Of a stretch of 35,037 bases of DNA, positions 24,549-35,037 are shown one piece after another. Made by a program: the position numbers and the translations under genes. The stretch comes from Lachnoclostridium sp. An76. Lineage in GTDB: Bacteria > Bacillota > Clostridia > Lachnospirales > Lachnospiraceae. Position 1 is the first letter of the stretch. Each line of letters opens with the position of its first letter. The DNA lies in assembly GCF_002161355.1 (NCBI RefSeq), contig NZ_NFHL01000014.1:1-35037 (forward strand). Reading direction: 5' to 3'. The notes below the pieces were generated by a model that did not search any database, had not been told where the DNA came from, and was given only the letters and a program-made list of their open reading frames with translations.

Positions 24549-27500
24549 ATGCAAAAGACGAAAGCATACGGAACATGTACACGGAGAAAGCGCAGAAAGA
24601 GTCTGCTCAGCTTTCTCTGCATTTTTACGGTTTTATGCTCAACATTAGTTACATTTGTACCGGCAGTCCGCGCAGAGGCGGCCGATTCCGATGCGCCTGA
24701 GCTTGAGAACCTGATCATTGACCGGGTATACGAGCTTACTCCGATGGGAGAGATTCCTGATGGGGTTACGGTCAATGACACCGGATTTGCGCCGGAGATC
24801 ACAGAGTATGAAGGCACGGCGTACAGTTCGGTCAATGAGATAAAGGTATATCCTTTTGCCGAGTCAGATACCGCTGAGGTCCGGGTGAACGGCAGCGATC
24901 TGAACAATGAAGGATATTTTACAGTCGATGTGAGCGAACCGGGCAGCCATGAAGTTAAGGTGGAAGTATCTGACAATGGAGATACCACGGATTATACAGT
25001 GGATGTCGAAAAAGTGGATACAGATTACAGGGACCGCCGTCCTGTTGTAAAGAATGAAACGATCATGGATGCGCTCAGCGTCTCTACATCGTTTGACAAT
25101 GAAGAACAGCTTCTGGAAGTCATGGAAAAGGACTATAATGTTGTCCTGCCGGAAAGCAGCAAAGCAGACGGTTCCTATGTGGAAACAGAAGAGAGTTATT
25201 GGAGCGTGCCAGGCGGAAGCCTGCCGGATGCTTCCGGGACTGACACACCTGTGGAGCTGTTCACAGTGGACCTTGGGGACACATACAGCGTCAGCCGGAT
25301 CAGGGCGGCATTCGGTCCGTCCAATATGAATCTGTCGCAGAACCGCGTGCGGATTTCTGTAAGTACAGATGGTGAGACTTGGGAGACCCCTGTTACAAAA
25401 GGAAATATGAATACCGGCACACAGTATCATCAGAATGTGACCCGCTATGAGTTCGGAGTTTCCTATGACGCGAGGTACATCCGCTTTGAGGTGACGAACT
25501 GGCAGTTTGGAGATCAGAAAGATCTGCGCATATATCAGTTTATGATCTTTTATGACGCGGGAGAAGTTCCGGAGAAGCAGGATGCTCCGGAAGGGGCGGG
25601 CGTACCGCACCAGCACGAAGATCGGCATCAGTACCTTGCCAGCGGACAGGCTACGGTCGTGGAACGGGGACTTACCATGTCCGGCTGGACTCCGAGCAGC
25701 GGCTACGGACGAGGCATCCCCACGGCAGAAGAATCAGAGCAGTTCGGTTATGATGGACCGCTGTTTTATGACCCTGATTTTGAGAACCCGGACTACATGC
25801 TGTATAATCCGGATGCGTTATGGGGAATTGCAAAAGCTCCGTTTGGCGGAAACAACATGGCTTCCGCGGGAGAACCTGCGGATTTTATCCCGGAATCCAT
25901 GAAGCCTTATATCGGTAATGCGATCAGTTTCTGCTTCGGAGATGAGGGAGGATACAGCACCAGCGAAGCCGAGGCGTTCGGCAAATGGTTCGACTGGACC
26001 CGCGAACACTATCCGGGAGTCATCTTACATACCAACCAGTTCCCGAACCAGTGGAGCCGCGCGAATCTTCTGGAATATTTCCGGATCGCGGAGCCAGACA
26101 TGATATGCTGGGATGATTATTACGGCGATTCAAGCTGGGCAAACCCGTCGAGCATCAATCTCTCTAACGAGAACGTGCAGAAGGACGCGGCGCGCCGGCT
26201 GCTGAATCTTAATACATGGAAGTTATACAGGGAACTGGCTCATGGAGGCATTGACGGAACCGGATCCAAACCGATCCTGTTCGGGCAGTATCTGGATGCG
26301 TTTGCATTTAACCATTCCCAGTCCAATAAGAATCTGATCGTAAATACTTCGATCCTGTCCGGAGCGAAATGGCTGAACTTCTTCCGTCTGGAATATCAGT
26401 TTGACCGCGCTTATCTGTGGGATGAGGACGGCACGCCTACACGCGGGCTTCTGGAATGGGGGCAGATCATTGACCGCGTTCATGCTATTGATGATCAGCT
26501 GACACGTCTGAACAATGACTGGATCATGTTCAAGATGGGCACGATCGGGAATGAGGCGAATGCCTCGGCAGATGGTTTCCGCATGGGCAATTTTGACGAT
26601 GAGTCCAGCAGCGATAAAAACCTGGAATACGGTCTCGCAGATGTGAGTGTGACAAGCCTTTCTGAGGCTCATGACGGAGGAACGGGAGATGTGGTGCTCG
26701 GCTACTACAATACGCTTCCCGGACTGTATGAGAGCGAGATCGCAGAATACTTTGAGGGCGCGACAGCGCCGAAGGCATTCATGATCATGAACGGTCTTGT
26801 TGCCGGCCAGGCTGAAAGATATAATCAATTCAATATTCCTGCAAGGGAAGCCGGATCGTCTGACAATACGCGCCAGGAGATCACGGTCACAGTGGACGCT
26901 GATTTTGCGGCGGAACACACACTGTATATGGTAGATAAAGATGATACAGACGAGAATGGAAGCGGAAAGATCAAAGAGGTCGAGCTCAGCGGCAACAGCT
27001 TTACCGTGACTCTGGGAGGCGGGGAAGCAAATCTTTACTTCTGGGATACAGATACAACAGCTTCTGCTGATTCGGCAGGGGAAGGAACTTATGCGTCATT
27101 TGCTTTTGATTCCCACAGCGAAACCTACTGGCAGCCTGCAGAAACATCCGAAACCTACACCGTGGCAAACACATTTGCTCCTTGTACGATCGATCAGGTG
27201 ACGATCCTGGAAAAGGGCAGCGCTGTGAAAGAGTTCCATCTGGAATATCTGGATGCGAATGGTGATTGGAAGTCTTTCGGAGAAGCAGGGACCGAGATCG
27301 GCGCAGTGACGACAGTGGCGGCGGGAGAGCCTGTGAATGCGCAGGGAATCCGTCTGGTGATCACAGAGGCGGATGGGAATCCGGCTGTCTATGAGATCCA
27401 GGTGCAGGAAGCTGCCGCAGAAGACCCGGATCAGGTGAATACACTGCAGGTCAATGACAATACACTTGGAGACGGACTGTTCCGGTTCAGCTATGATGAG

Positions 27501-29564
27501 CTCTGGTCTTATAGAGAGACGGAGTCGAATGACGGCATGATGAGCGGATCTTATCCGATAGAAAATGACGGACATTTCTCTAACTGGGCAGATGCAGAGG
27601 CATCCTTCAAGTTCTATGGCACAGGCGTGGAGCTGAAGCTGCGCGCGGATCAGGCGTCCCATATCAGGGCAGCTGTATTTGACTCGGAAGGACATCAGAT
27701 TAGAGACTGGACGGCCGGAACGAACAGCGGCGCGATCTTATTCAGCGATTTGGCAGAAGACAATGCAGTCTATACGCTGAAGATCCAGAAAGCAGACGCC
27801 AGCCAGGCGGGAATCGACGGCGCTGTGGTTACTTACAAGGGTGCGCTTCCCTCTTCCATTGAGGAAAGCAGCAGCACCGGAGCAGATGCGGTACAGGAAT
27901 ATGTAGATCAGCGGACAACCGAAGGGGATACGAATTATTTCACTTATGAGCCGGAGGCAGTGTCTAAACAGATGGGAACGGACAACAGCGGCTTTAACCA
28001 GGATGCAGATGAGGCAGACGGATGGGTGGAACATGTGCAGGATGCACAGTATCAGAATCTTGGATTTACCCGCACGAATATGGACGGCGCGGCTTACACA
28101 TTGAATTTCTACGGCACAGGCGTACAGCTTTACAGCGGCGTTACACCGATGGGCGATACAACAGAGGGTATGGATTACGGCACCCTTACATTTGAGCTGG
28201 ACGGAGAGCCGGTCAGCGCCCAGACGCTTGACGTAACAGATCTTGGCACGAACGGCAAGGTTTCTGCCCGGATGTGGACGGTTAATGTGCCGGACGCAGG
28301 AGAGAACGCGGATCATACATTGAAAGTTACAGTCAATGGCGGATACAGCCGTATCGACTATGCTGTGGTGAACCGCTATTGGGAAGAAGCAAAAGACGTG
28401 CAGGGAGCTTATACAGTCTCGGTAACTTCGGGGGAAAACGGAATCGCGCAGCTTCAGGGCCCGGAGAGAGTTCCGGCAGGCGGAAGCGCGGTAATCCTGA
28501 TCTCGCCGGATGATGGATATGAGGTAGACAGCATCATTGTCAATAACGTATCGGTAACGGTTCCTGATGACGGACAGCTTGTACTGACAGATATCAGGGA
28601 AGACATGAATGTTCAGGTCACCTTCCGGACAGCTTCATACGATATCGTGCTGGAGAGCAGTGAAGGCGGAGCGGTTATTCCGAGCAGCCTGAAAGCGGAG
28701 GAAGGAGAGACCGTTACCCTTACTCCTGATGTATATGAGGAATATGAATTTGTCTCTGTCAGTGTGAAAGCGCAGGACGGAAGCACTGTTGAGACGGTAG
28801 TGGATGAAGAAACCGGCGTATATACATTTACTATGCCTGCTTCTGATGTGACGGTCAGCGGAACATTCCGGAAGATTGAGGCAGCAGATAAGACAGAATT
28901 GAAGAATAAAATTGAGCAGGCAGAACAGATCCTGAAAGATCTGGATCAATATGTAGATGACGCGGATGCAAAACAGGCATTTGAAGATGCTCTTACAAAT
29001 GCAAAGGCAGTTTATGACAATGCAGATGCAGTCCAGGCAGAAGTGGATGAGGCTGAGAGTACTCTTGCAAATGCAATGAATGCCCTTCATAAAAAGGCAG
29101 ATAAGAGCGGGCTGGAACAGCTGGTGGGCGAACTTCAGAAGATTGACCTGACGAAGTATACAGAAGAGAGCGGTCAGGTATTGTCTGACGCGCTTGCTGA
29201 AGCAGAAGATCTGTTGAATCAGGATCTGACAGAATCAGACCAGCAGCAGATCGCGGATATGATCGCGAAGCTGGAAGCGGCGAGAAATCAGCTTGTACCG
29301 GTGAAAGAAGATCCCGAGAATCCGGGAAGCGGCGGAGAGGATCCGGACAAGCCCGAGAATCCGGGAAGCGGCGGAGAGGATCCGGATAAGCCCGAGAATC
29401 CGGACAAGCCTGCAGATCCGGGCGAAAGCGGAGGAAAGGACAAGAATGACGGTTCTGCTGTGCCGTCCACCGGCGACAGCGCTCCGGTTATGGCAGCGGC
29501 ATTCGTCCTGTTGTTTTCAGGCAGTGTTCTGGTGTTCGTTACAAAACAGAGAAAGATGAAATAA
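24549..29564 (+). CDS. Large wall-anchored glycan-binding protein with a putative glycosidase barrel
   Basis: This is a 1671-aa secreted surface protein. In order: signal peptide 1 to about 42-44 (RRKRRK, hydrophobic core, VRA/AEA cleavage); cadherin-like beta sandwich about 75-157; F5/8 type C-like carbohydrate-binding domain about 215-337; a region at about 354-835 that reads like a TIM-barrel glycosidase, with candidate acidic residues D465-E466 (GDEGG) and D522-D523 (WDDYYG); a second F5/8-like domain about 838-958; two beta-sandwich domains about 961-1100 and 1129-1280; two InlB-B/bacterial-repeat-like units about 1287-1443; two FIVAR-type helical repeats about 1444-1585; a Pro/Gly/Asp linker with repeats; and the sorting signal VPSTG at 1638-1642 with a membrane segment and KQRKMK tail. 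The ATG at 24549 follows AAGGGGG. I cannot name the glycosidase family or substrate; host mucin-type glycans are a guess. Confidence 0.85.
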   Translation: MQKTKAYGTCTRRKRRKSLLSFLCIFTVLCSTLVTFVPAVRAEAADSDAPELENLIIDRVYELTPMGEIPDGVTVNDTGFAPEITEYEGTAYSSVNEIKVYPFAESDTAEVRVNGSDLNNEGYFTVDVSEPGSHEVKVEVSDNGDTTDYTVDVEKVDTDYRDRRPVVKNETIMDALSVSTSFDNEEQLLEVMEKDYNVVLPESSKADGSYVETEESYWSVPGGSLPDASGTDTPVELFTVDLGDTYSVSRIRAAFGPSNMNLSQNRVRISVSTDGETWETPVTKGNMNTGTQYHQNVTRYEFGVSYDARYIRFEVTNWQFGDQKDLRIYQFMIFYDAGEVPEKQDAPEGAGVPHQHEDRHQYLASGQATVVERGLTMSGWTPSSGYGRGIPTAEESEQFGYDGPLFYDPDFENPDYMLYNPDALWGIAKAPFGGNNMASAGEPADFIPESMKPYIGNAISFCFGDEGGYSTSEAEAFGKWFDWTREHYPGVILHTNQFPNQWSRANLLEYFRIAEPDMICWDDYYGDSSWANPSSINLSNENVQKDAARRLLNLNTWKLYRELAHGGIDGTGSKPILFGQYLDAFAFNHSQSNKNLIVNTSILSGAKWLNFFRLEYQFDRAYLWDEDGTPTRGLLEWGQIIDRVHAIDDQLTRLNNDWIMFKMGTIGNEANASADGFRMGNFDDESSSDKNLEYGLADVSVTSLSEAHDGGTGDVVLGYYNTLPGLYESEIAEYFEGATAPKAFMIMNGLVAGQAERYNQFNIPAREAGSSDNTRQEITVTVDADFAAEHTLYMVDKDDTDENGSGKIKEVELSGNSFTVTLGGGEANLYFWDTDTTASADSAGEGTYASFAFDSHSETYWQPAETSETYTVANTFAPCTIDQVTILEKGSAVKEFHLEYLDANGDWKSFGEAGTEIGAVTTVAAGEPVNAQGIRLVITEADGNPAVYEIQVQEAAAEDPDQVNTLQVNDNTLGDGLFRFSYDELWSYRETESNDGMMSGSYPIENDGHFSNWADAEASFKFYGTGVELKLRADQASHIRAAVFDSEGHQIRDWTAGTNSGAILFSDLAEDNAVYTLKIQKADASQAGIDGAVVTYKGALPSSIEESSSTGADAVQEYVDQRTTEGDTNYFTYEPEAVSKQMGTDNSGFNQDADEADGWVEHVQDAQYQNLGFTRTNMDGAAYTLNFYGTGVQLYSGVTPMGDTTEGMDYGTLTFELDGEPVSAQTLDVTDLGTNGKVSARMWTVNVPDAGENADHTLKVTVNGGYSRIDYAVVNRYWEEAKDVQGAYTVSVTSGENGIAQLQGPERVPAGGSAVILISPDDGYEVDSIIVNNVSVTVPDDGQLVLTDIREDMNVQVTFRTASYDIVLESSEGGAVIPSSLKAEEGETVTLTPDVYEEYEFVSVSVKAQDGSTVETVVDEETGVYTFTMPASDVTVSGTFRKIEAADKTELKNKIEQAEQILKDLDQYVDDADAKQAFEDALTNAKAVYDNADAVQAEVDEAESTLANAMNALHKKADKSGLEQLVGELQKIDLTKYTEESGQVLSDALAEAEDLLNQDLTESDQQQIADMIAKLEAARNQLVPVKEDPENPGSGGEDPDKPENPGSGGEDPDKPENPDKPADPGESGGKDKNDGSAVPSTGDSAPVMAAAFVLLFSGSVLVFVTKQRKMK
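29313..29408 (+). repeat. 39-bp tandem repeat in the wall-linker coding region
   Basis: A 39-bp unit beginning CCCGAGAATCCGGG at 29313-29351 is repeated at 29352-29390 with one change, then partly at 29391-29408. It encodes 13-residue copies rich in Pro, Gly, Glu and Asp in the stalk just before the sorting signal. Copy number of such linkers often varies between strains. Confidence 0.85.
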
Positions 29565-29596
29565 AAATACTGGCTGTCGAAAGACGGCTGGAAAAG

Positions 29597-29644
29597 CGCA
29601 GGGCGTTATGATCCGTAGAGATCATGATGCCCTGCGTAATTTTA
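29597..29644 (+). terminator. Strong terminator after the surface-protein gene
   Basis: A 17-bp stem pairs 29597-29613 with 29620-29636 (CGCAGGGC... with ...GCCCTGCG, including G-U pairs) around a 6-nt loop, and TAATTTTA follows. It separates the surface gene from the heat-shock promoter. Confidence 0.85.
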
Positions 29645-29666
29645 TCTGAAAAATCCAGAAACAGTG

Positions 29667-29695
29667 TTGACAAATGGAAATCCGGGTGCTATCTT
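29667..29695 (+). promoter_or_regulatory. Sigma-A promoter of the hrcA operon
   Basis: A perfect TTGACA (29667-29672) and TATCTT (29690-29695) are separated by 17 nt. The expected start near 29702 puts the CIRCE operator directly downstream of the promoter, as in other Firmicutes hrcA operons. Confidence 0.75.
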
Positions 29696-29710
29696 AATAT
29701 ACGGAAGGTG

Positions 29711-29737
29711 TTAGCACTCGAAACAAGGGAGTGCTAA
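29711..29737 (+). promoter_or_regulatory. CIRCE operator (HrcA binding site)
   Basis: TTAGCACTC at 29711-29719 and GAGTGCTAA at 29729-29737 form a perfect inverted repeat with a 9-nt spacer, identical to the CIRCE consensus. HrcA bound here would repress the operon until heat or misfolded protein occupies GroEL. Confidence 0.97.
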
Positions 29738-29758
29738 TAGCGGAAAGGAGGCAGAACT

Positions 29759-30808
29759 GTGGCGGTCGATACATCGTTAAGTGAGAGAAAACTTATCATA
29801 TTGAAAGCGATCATACAGAACTACCTTGAGACCGGAGAGCCGGTTGGGTCGCGTACACTTTCCAAGTATACGGAGCTGAATTTAAGCTCTGCTACGATCC
29901 GAAATGAAATGGCGGATCTGGAGGATCTCGGGTATATCTTCCAGCCCCACACATCAGCGGGAAGGATTCCTTCAGATAAAGGATACCGGCTGTATGTGGA
30001 TATGCTGATGGAGGAGAAAGAGCAGGAGATTACCGAGCGGGAAGACGCAATGCTCGAAAAGGCTGACAAGGTCGAAAAAGTACTCCAGCAGGCGGCAAGA
30101 GTGCTTGCCTCGAACACGAATTACGCGACCATGGTCTCAGCGCCGGTCAACAGCCGCAATACTCTGAAATTCATCCAGCTGTCGCAGGTGGATGAGGAAC
30201 AGATCGTGGCGGTCATTGTTCTCGGAGGCAATGTGATCAAGAATAAGATCATTGAAGTCGGTGAAACATTAAGTAATGAAAATCTGCTGAAACTGAATAT
30301 GCTGCTCAACACTACATTGAACGGTATGTCGATCGACCAGATCACGCTGGGGCTGATCGCAAGGCTGAAAGAACAGGCAGGTATACACAGCCAGGTTGTA
30401 GGTCATGTGCTGGACGCTGTGGCAGAGATCATCCATGTGGAAGATGATATGAAAATCTATACCAGCGGAGCAACGAATATCTTCAAATACCCGGAGCTGA
30501 GCGACAAGCAGAGCGCTCAGGAGATCATCAGCGCATTTGAAGAAAAACAGCAGCTCGCAGATCTTGTGACAGAGACGCTCGCCAGCGAGAATAATCACGG
30601 GATCCAGGTTTATATAGGTGACGAGGCTCCGGTCAAGACAATGAAAGACTGCAGTGTCGTGACAGCCACATATGAGCTGGGAGAGGGCATGAAGGGAACG
30701 ATCGGGATCATCGGACCGAAAAGGATGGATTATGAACATGTCATGAAGACGCTGAAAACTCTTCAGAGCGAGTTGGACGCGATATACAATAAAAACCCGA
30801 AAGAATAG
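29759..30808 (+). CDS. hrcA: Heat-inducible transcription repressor HrcA
   Basis: This 349-aa repressor has an N-terminal winged helix (ERKLIILKAIIQNYLETGEP, then the SSATIRNEMADLEDLGY recognition region) and the central and C-terminal HrcA domains. It would repress its own operon through the CIRCE site 22 nt upstream. The start is GTG at 29759, preceded by GAAAGGAGG with good spacing; no ATG lies near. The length is typical. The promoter, CIRCE and hrcA order is standard for clostridia, but the upstream neighbour is the surface-protein gene rather than hemW. Confidence 0.97.
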   Translation: MAVDTSLSERKLIILKAIIQNYLETGEPVGSRTLSKYTELNLSSATIRNEMADLEDLGYIFQPHTSAGRIPSDKGYRLYVDMLMEEKEQEITEREDAMLEKADKVEKVLQQAARVLASNTNYATMVSAPVNSRNTLKFIQLSQVDEEQIVAVIVLGGNVIKNKIIEVGETLSNENLLKLNMLLNTTLNGMSIDQITLGLIARLKEQAGIHSQVVGHVLDAVAEIIHVEDDMKIYTSGATNIFKYPELSDKQSAQEIISAFEEKQQLADLVTETLASENNHGIQVYIGDEAPVKTMKDCSVVTATYELGEGMKGTIGIIGPKRMDYEHVMKTLKTLQSELDAIYNKNPKE

Positions 30809-30823
30809 AAAGGTGGAAAGCTG

Positions 30824-33494
<2,671 letters not shown>

Positions 33495-33563
33495 ACAGTA
33501 TGATACGTGACGGGGAAGAAGAGATTGTCTCTTGACAATTCTCCGGCTGAAATAAACTGAGAT

Positions 33564-33608
33564 AAAATTCTACGGGGCCGCATAAAAACGGCTTCGTAGA
33601 ATTTTGTT
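33564..33608 (+). terminator. Strong terminator between dnaK and dnaJ
   Basis: A 17-bp stem pairs 33564-33580 with 33589-33605 (two G-U pairs) around CATAAAAA, and the 3' strand ends in a TTTTG tract. A weaker hairpin (GAGATTGTC at 33521-33529 with GACAATTCTC at 33534-33543) lies just upstream. Expression of dnaJ would need read-through or its own start. Confidence 0.85.
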
Positions 33609-33649
33609 AAGATTATAAGAAAGCGATTTTACGCAGTAGGAGACACTTT

Positions 33650-34834
33650 ATGGCAGAGGCAAAGAGAGATTATTATGAGGTGCTCGGGGTAGGCAGGGAT
33701 GCCGATGACGCGGCGATCAAAAAAGCTTACCGCGCGCTTGCGAAGAAGTATCACCCTGACATGAATCCGGGAGATAAAGAAGCGGAAAAGAAGTTTAAGG
33801 AAGCTTCCGAGGCATACGCAGTGCTGAGCGATGCTGAGAAGCGCCGCCAGTATGACCAGTTCGGCCATGCCGCGTTCGAGGGCGGAGCCGGAGGGGCCGG
33901 CGGATTCGGCGGCTTTGATTTCAACGGCGCTGATTTCAGTGATATTTTCGGCGATATTTTCGGCGACCTGTTCGGCGGCGGACGCAGGGGAGGACGTGCA
34001 AATAACGGCCCGATGAAAGGGGCGAATATCAGGAAGAGTATCCGCATTACATTTGAAGAGGCAGTGTTCGGGTGTGAGAAAGAGCTGGACCTTATCCTGA
34101 AGGATCCCTGTGAGGACTGCCACGGCACAGGAGCAAAGCCGGGGACATCCCCCGAGACGTGTACCAAATGCGGCGGCCGGGGGCAGGTGGTCTATACATC
34201 GCAGTCCTTCTTCGGGACCGTGCAGAATGTACAGACATGTCAGAACTGCGGCGGTTCCGGCAAGGTCATCAAAGAAAAATGCCCGAAATGTTCCGGCACC
34301 GGGTACACATCCAGTCGGAAACGGATCAAGGTGACCATCCCGGCAGGGATCGACAATGGCCAGAGCGTACGCATCCGCGATAAGGGAGAGCCGGGGATCA
34401 ACGGCGGCCCGAGAGGCGATCTGCTCGTAGAGGTCAATGTCTCCAGGCATCCGGTCTTCCAGAGACAGGATGTGCATATCTTCTCCACAGTACCGATCTC
34501 CTTCGCAGTGGCAGCCCTCGGCGGGGACGTCAGGATACCGACTGTGGACGGCGATGTCATCTATACCGTAAAACCAGGCACAAAGACCGACACAAAGGTG
34601 CGCCTGAAAGGCAAAGGAGTGCCGTCGCTGCGCAACGCCCAGGTGAGAGGGGACCACTACGTCACCCTGGTCATCCAGACGCCGGAAAGACTGAGCGCAG
34701 AGGCAAAAGAGGCGCTGCGCCGGTTTGACGAACTTACGGGCAATACCCTGAATCAGAATACAGAGACAGGGGAAAAGGAAAAGAAGAAAAAGAAAGGCTT
34801 CATGGAAAAAGTGAAGGAGGCCTTCGAGGAATAA
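33650..34834 (+). CDS. dnaJ: Chaperone DnaJ (Hsp40, type I)
   Basis: This 394-aa co-chaperone stimulates the DnaK ATPase. The J domain carries HPD at 35-37, followed by a Gly/Phe-rich region. The zinc-finger domain has four CxxCxGxG units ([32 protein letters not shown]), and the C-terminal peptide-binding domains and a lysine-rich tail follow. The start ATG has TAGGAGACACTTT in front. It is separated from dnaK by a strong terminator, and only 44 nt remain between that terminator and the start, where I see no convincing promoter. The second foldback element begins 8 nt after its stop. Confidence 0.97.
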   Translation: MAEAKRDYYEVLGVGRDADDAAIKKAYRALAKKYHPDMNPGDKEAEKKFKEASEAYAVLSDAEKRRQYDQFGHAAFEGGAGGAGGFGGFDFNGADFSDIFGDIFGDLFGGGRRGGRANNGPMKGANIRKSIRITFEEAVFGCEKELDLILKDPCEDCHGTGAKPGTSPETCTKCGGRGQVVYTSQSFFGTVQNVQTCQNCGGSGKVIKEKCPKCSGTGYTSSRKRIKVTIPAGIDNGQSVRIRDKGEPGINGGPRGDLLVEVNVSRHPVFQRQDVHIFSTVPISFAVAALGGDVRIPTVDGDVIYTVKPGTKTDTKVRLKGKGVPSLRNAQVRGDHYVTLVIQTPERLSAEAKEALRRFDELTGNTLNQNTETGEKEKKKKKGFMEKVKEAFEE

Positions 34835-34841
34835 ATCTGGA

Positions 34842-35037
34842 TTTGTGTGGGAGCCGGACGATTGGTGAAACGTCCGAAAACCGTCGGTTTGATGCAGGAC
34901 GTTTTCGCGGCGGGCGGGGATATGGCTCGGGTTCCGGTTCCGTAATCTGGGAAAGACGTAAAAGGGAGAAAGCGTGGCGTTAATTGTCCGGCGGAAGATT
35001 CGGCTCCGCCTCAGGCATCCGCCGGACAATTAACGCC
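34842..35037. repeat. Foldback element, copy 2 (cut by the window end)
   Basis: This segment resembles the left arm of the element at 6894-7237: TTTGTGTGGGAGCC at its start, the box AACGTCCGAAAAC (34869-34881), GACGTTTTCGCGG with GGGGATATGG (34898-34925), then a purine-rich stretch. The centre is a perfect 20-bp inverted repeat (34976-34995 with 35018-35037) around a 22-nt loop (34996-35017) that contains TCGGCTCCGCCTCAGGCA. The central stem shares no sequence with that of copy 1, although the loop matches at 15 of 18 positions. The right arm lies beyond the window. It sits 3' of dnaJ, in the same orientation as copy 1 sits 3' of hydA. Confidence 0.85.

Noticed and set aside
33532..33560. TTGACA at 33532 as a dnaJ promoter
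   Set aside because: The best -10 (TAAACT) is only 15 nt away and weak. The transcript would also run straight into the 17-bp terminator.
33629..35029. Long minus-strand frame across dnaJ and the second foldback element
   Set aside because: It is a shadow of dnaJ, and it also runs through a non-coding palindrome.

Overview
The window looks like a chromosomal piece of a gut-type Lachnospiraceae (Clostridia) genome. The reasons are moderate-to-high GC, strong AGGAGG-type ribosome binding sites, GTG and TTG starts, a trimeric bifurcating-type [FeFe]-hydrogenase, a Spo0A-family DNA-binding domain, a CIRCE-controlled hrcA-grpE-dnaK-dnaJ cluster, and a cell-wall-anchored glycan-binding protein with a Lachnospiraceae-style (V)PxTG sorting signal. 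The genus cannot be fixed from sequence reading alone.

Layout. 1-1681: an apparently complete ISLre2-type insertion sequence. 1818-6885 (+): a hydrogenase operon hydC / HATPase-like gene / hndB-like ferredoxin / hydB (NuoF-like) / hydA. 6894-7237: a 344-nt near-palindromic foldback element that fills the convergent gap and swallows the stop codon of the next gene. 7218-9335 (-): glgX, divergent from 9557-10969 (+), a PurF-family protein with no N-terminal catalytic cysteine. 11025-13312: MATE transporter, then an Mrp/Nbp35-like Fe-S carrier ending in a terminator. 13431-17833: alpha/beta hydrolase, histidine phosphatase, an unrecognised 159-aa protein and the pyrimidine nucleoside salvage set cdd-deoC-udp. 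17880-18326 (-): a free-standing Spo0A C-terminal domain with three 0A-box-like sites upstream. 18616-24402: ABC-F ATPase, holA, lepA, hemW. 24549-29564: a 1671-aa surface protein in its own transcription unit. 29667-34834: promoter, CIRCE, hrcA, grpE, dnaK, terminator, dnaJ. 34842-35037: the 5' part of a second copy of the foldback element.

How the genes work together. The hydrogenase subunits would re-oxidise NADH and ferredoxin and release H2 during fermentation. cdd, deoC and udp would break pyrimidine nucleosides down to bases and sugar phosphates. GlgX would debranch stored or dietary glucan. The surface protein would bind, and perhaps cleave, host or dietary glycans at the wall. The holA-lepA-hemW-hrcA-grpE-dnaK-dnaJ order is a conserved Firmicutes block, here interrupted by the surface-protein gene.

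The most unusual signal is the foldback element (6894-7237 and 34842-35037). The two copies share outer boxes (notably AACGTCCGAAAAC) and an 18-nt apical loop (TCGGCTYYGCCTCAGRCA). Their central stems are unrelated in sequence, yet each is perfectly self-complementary (15 bp and 20 bp). Conserved loop on a changing stem is the signature of selection on structure, so this may be an undescribed structured RNA, terminator or mobile hairpin family. I could not search any database, so its novelty is unproven.
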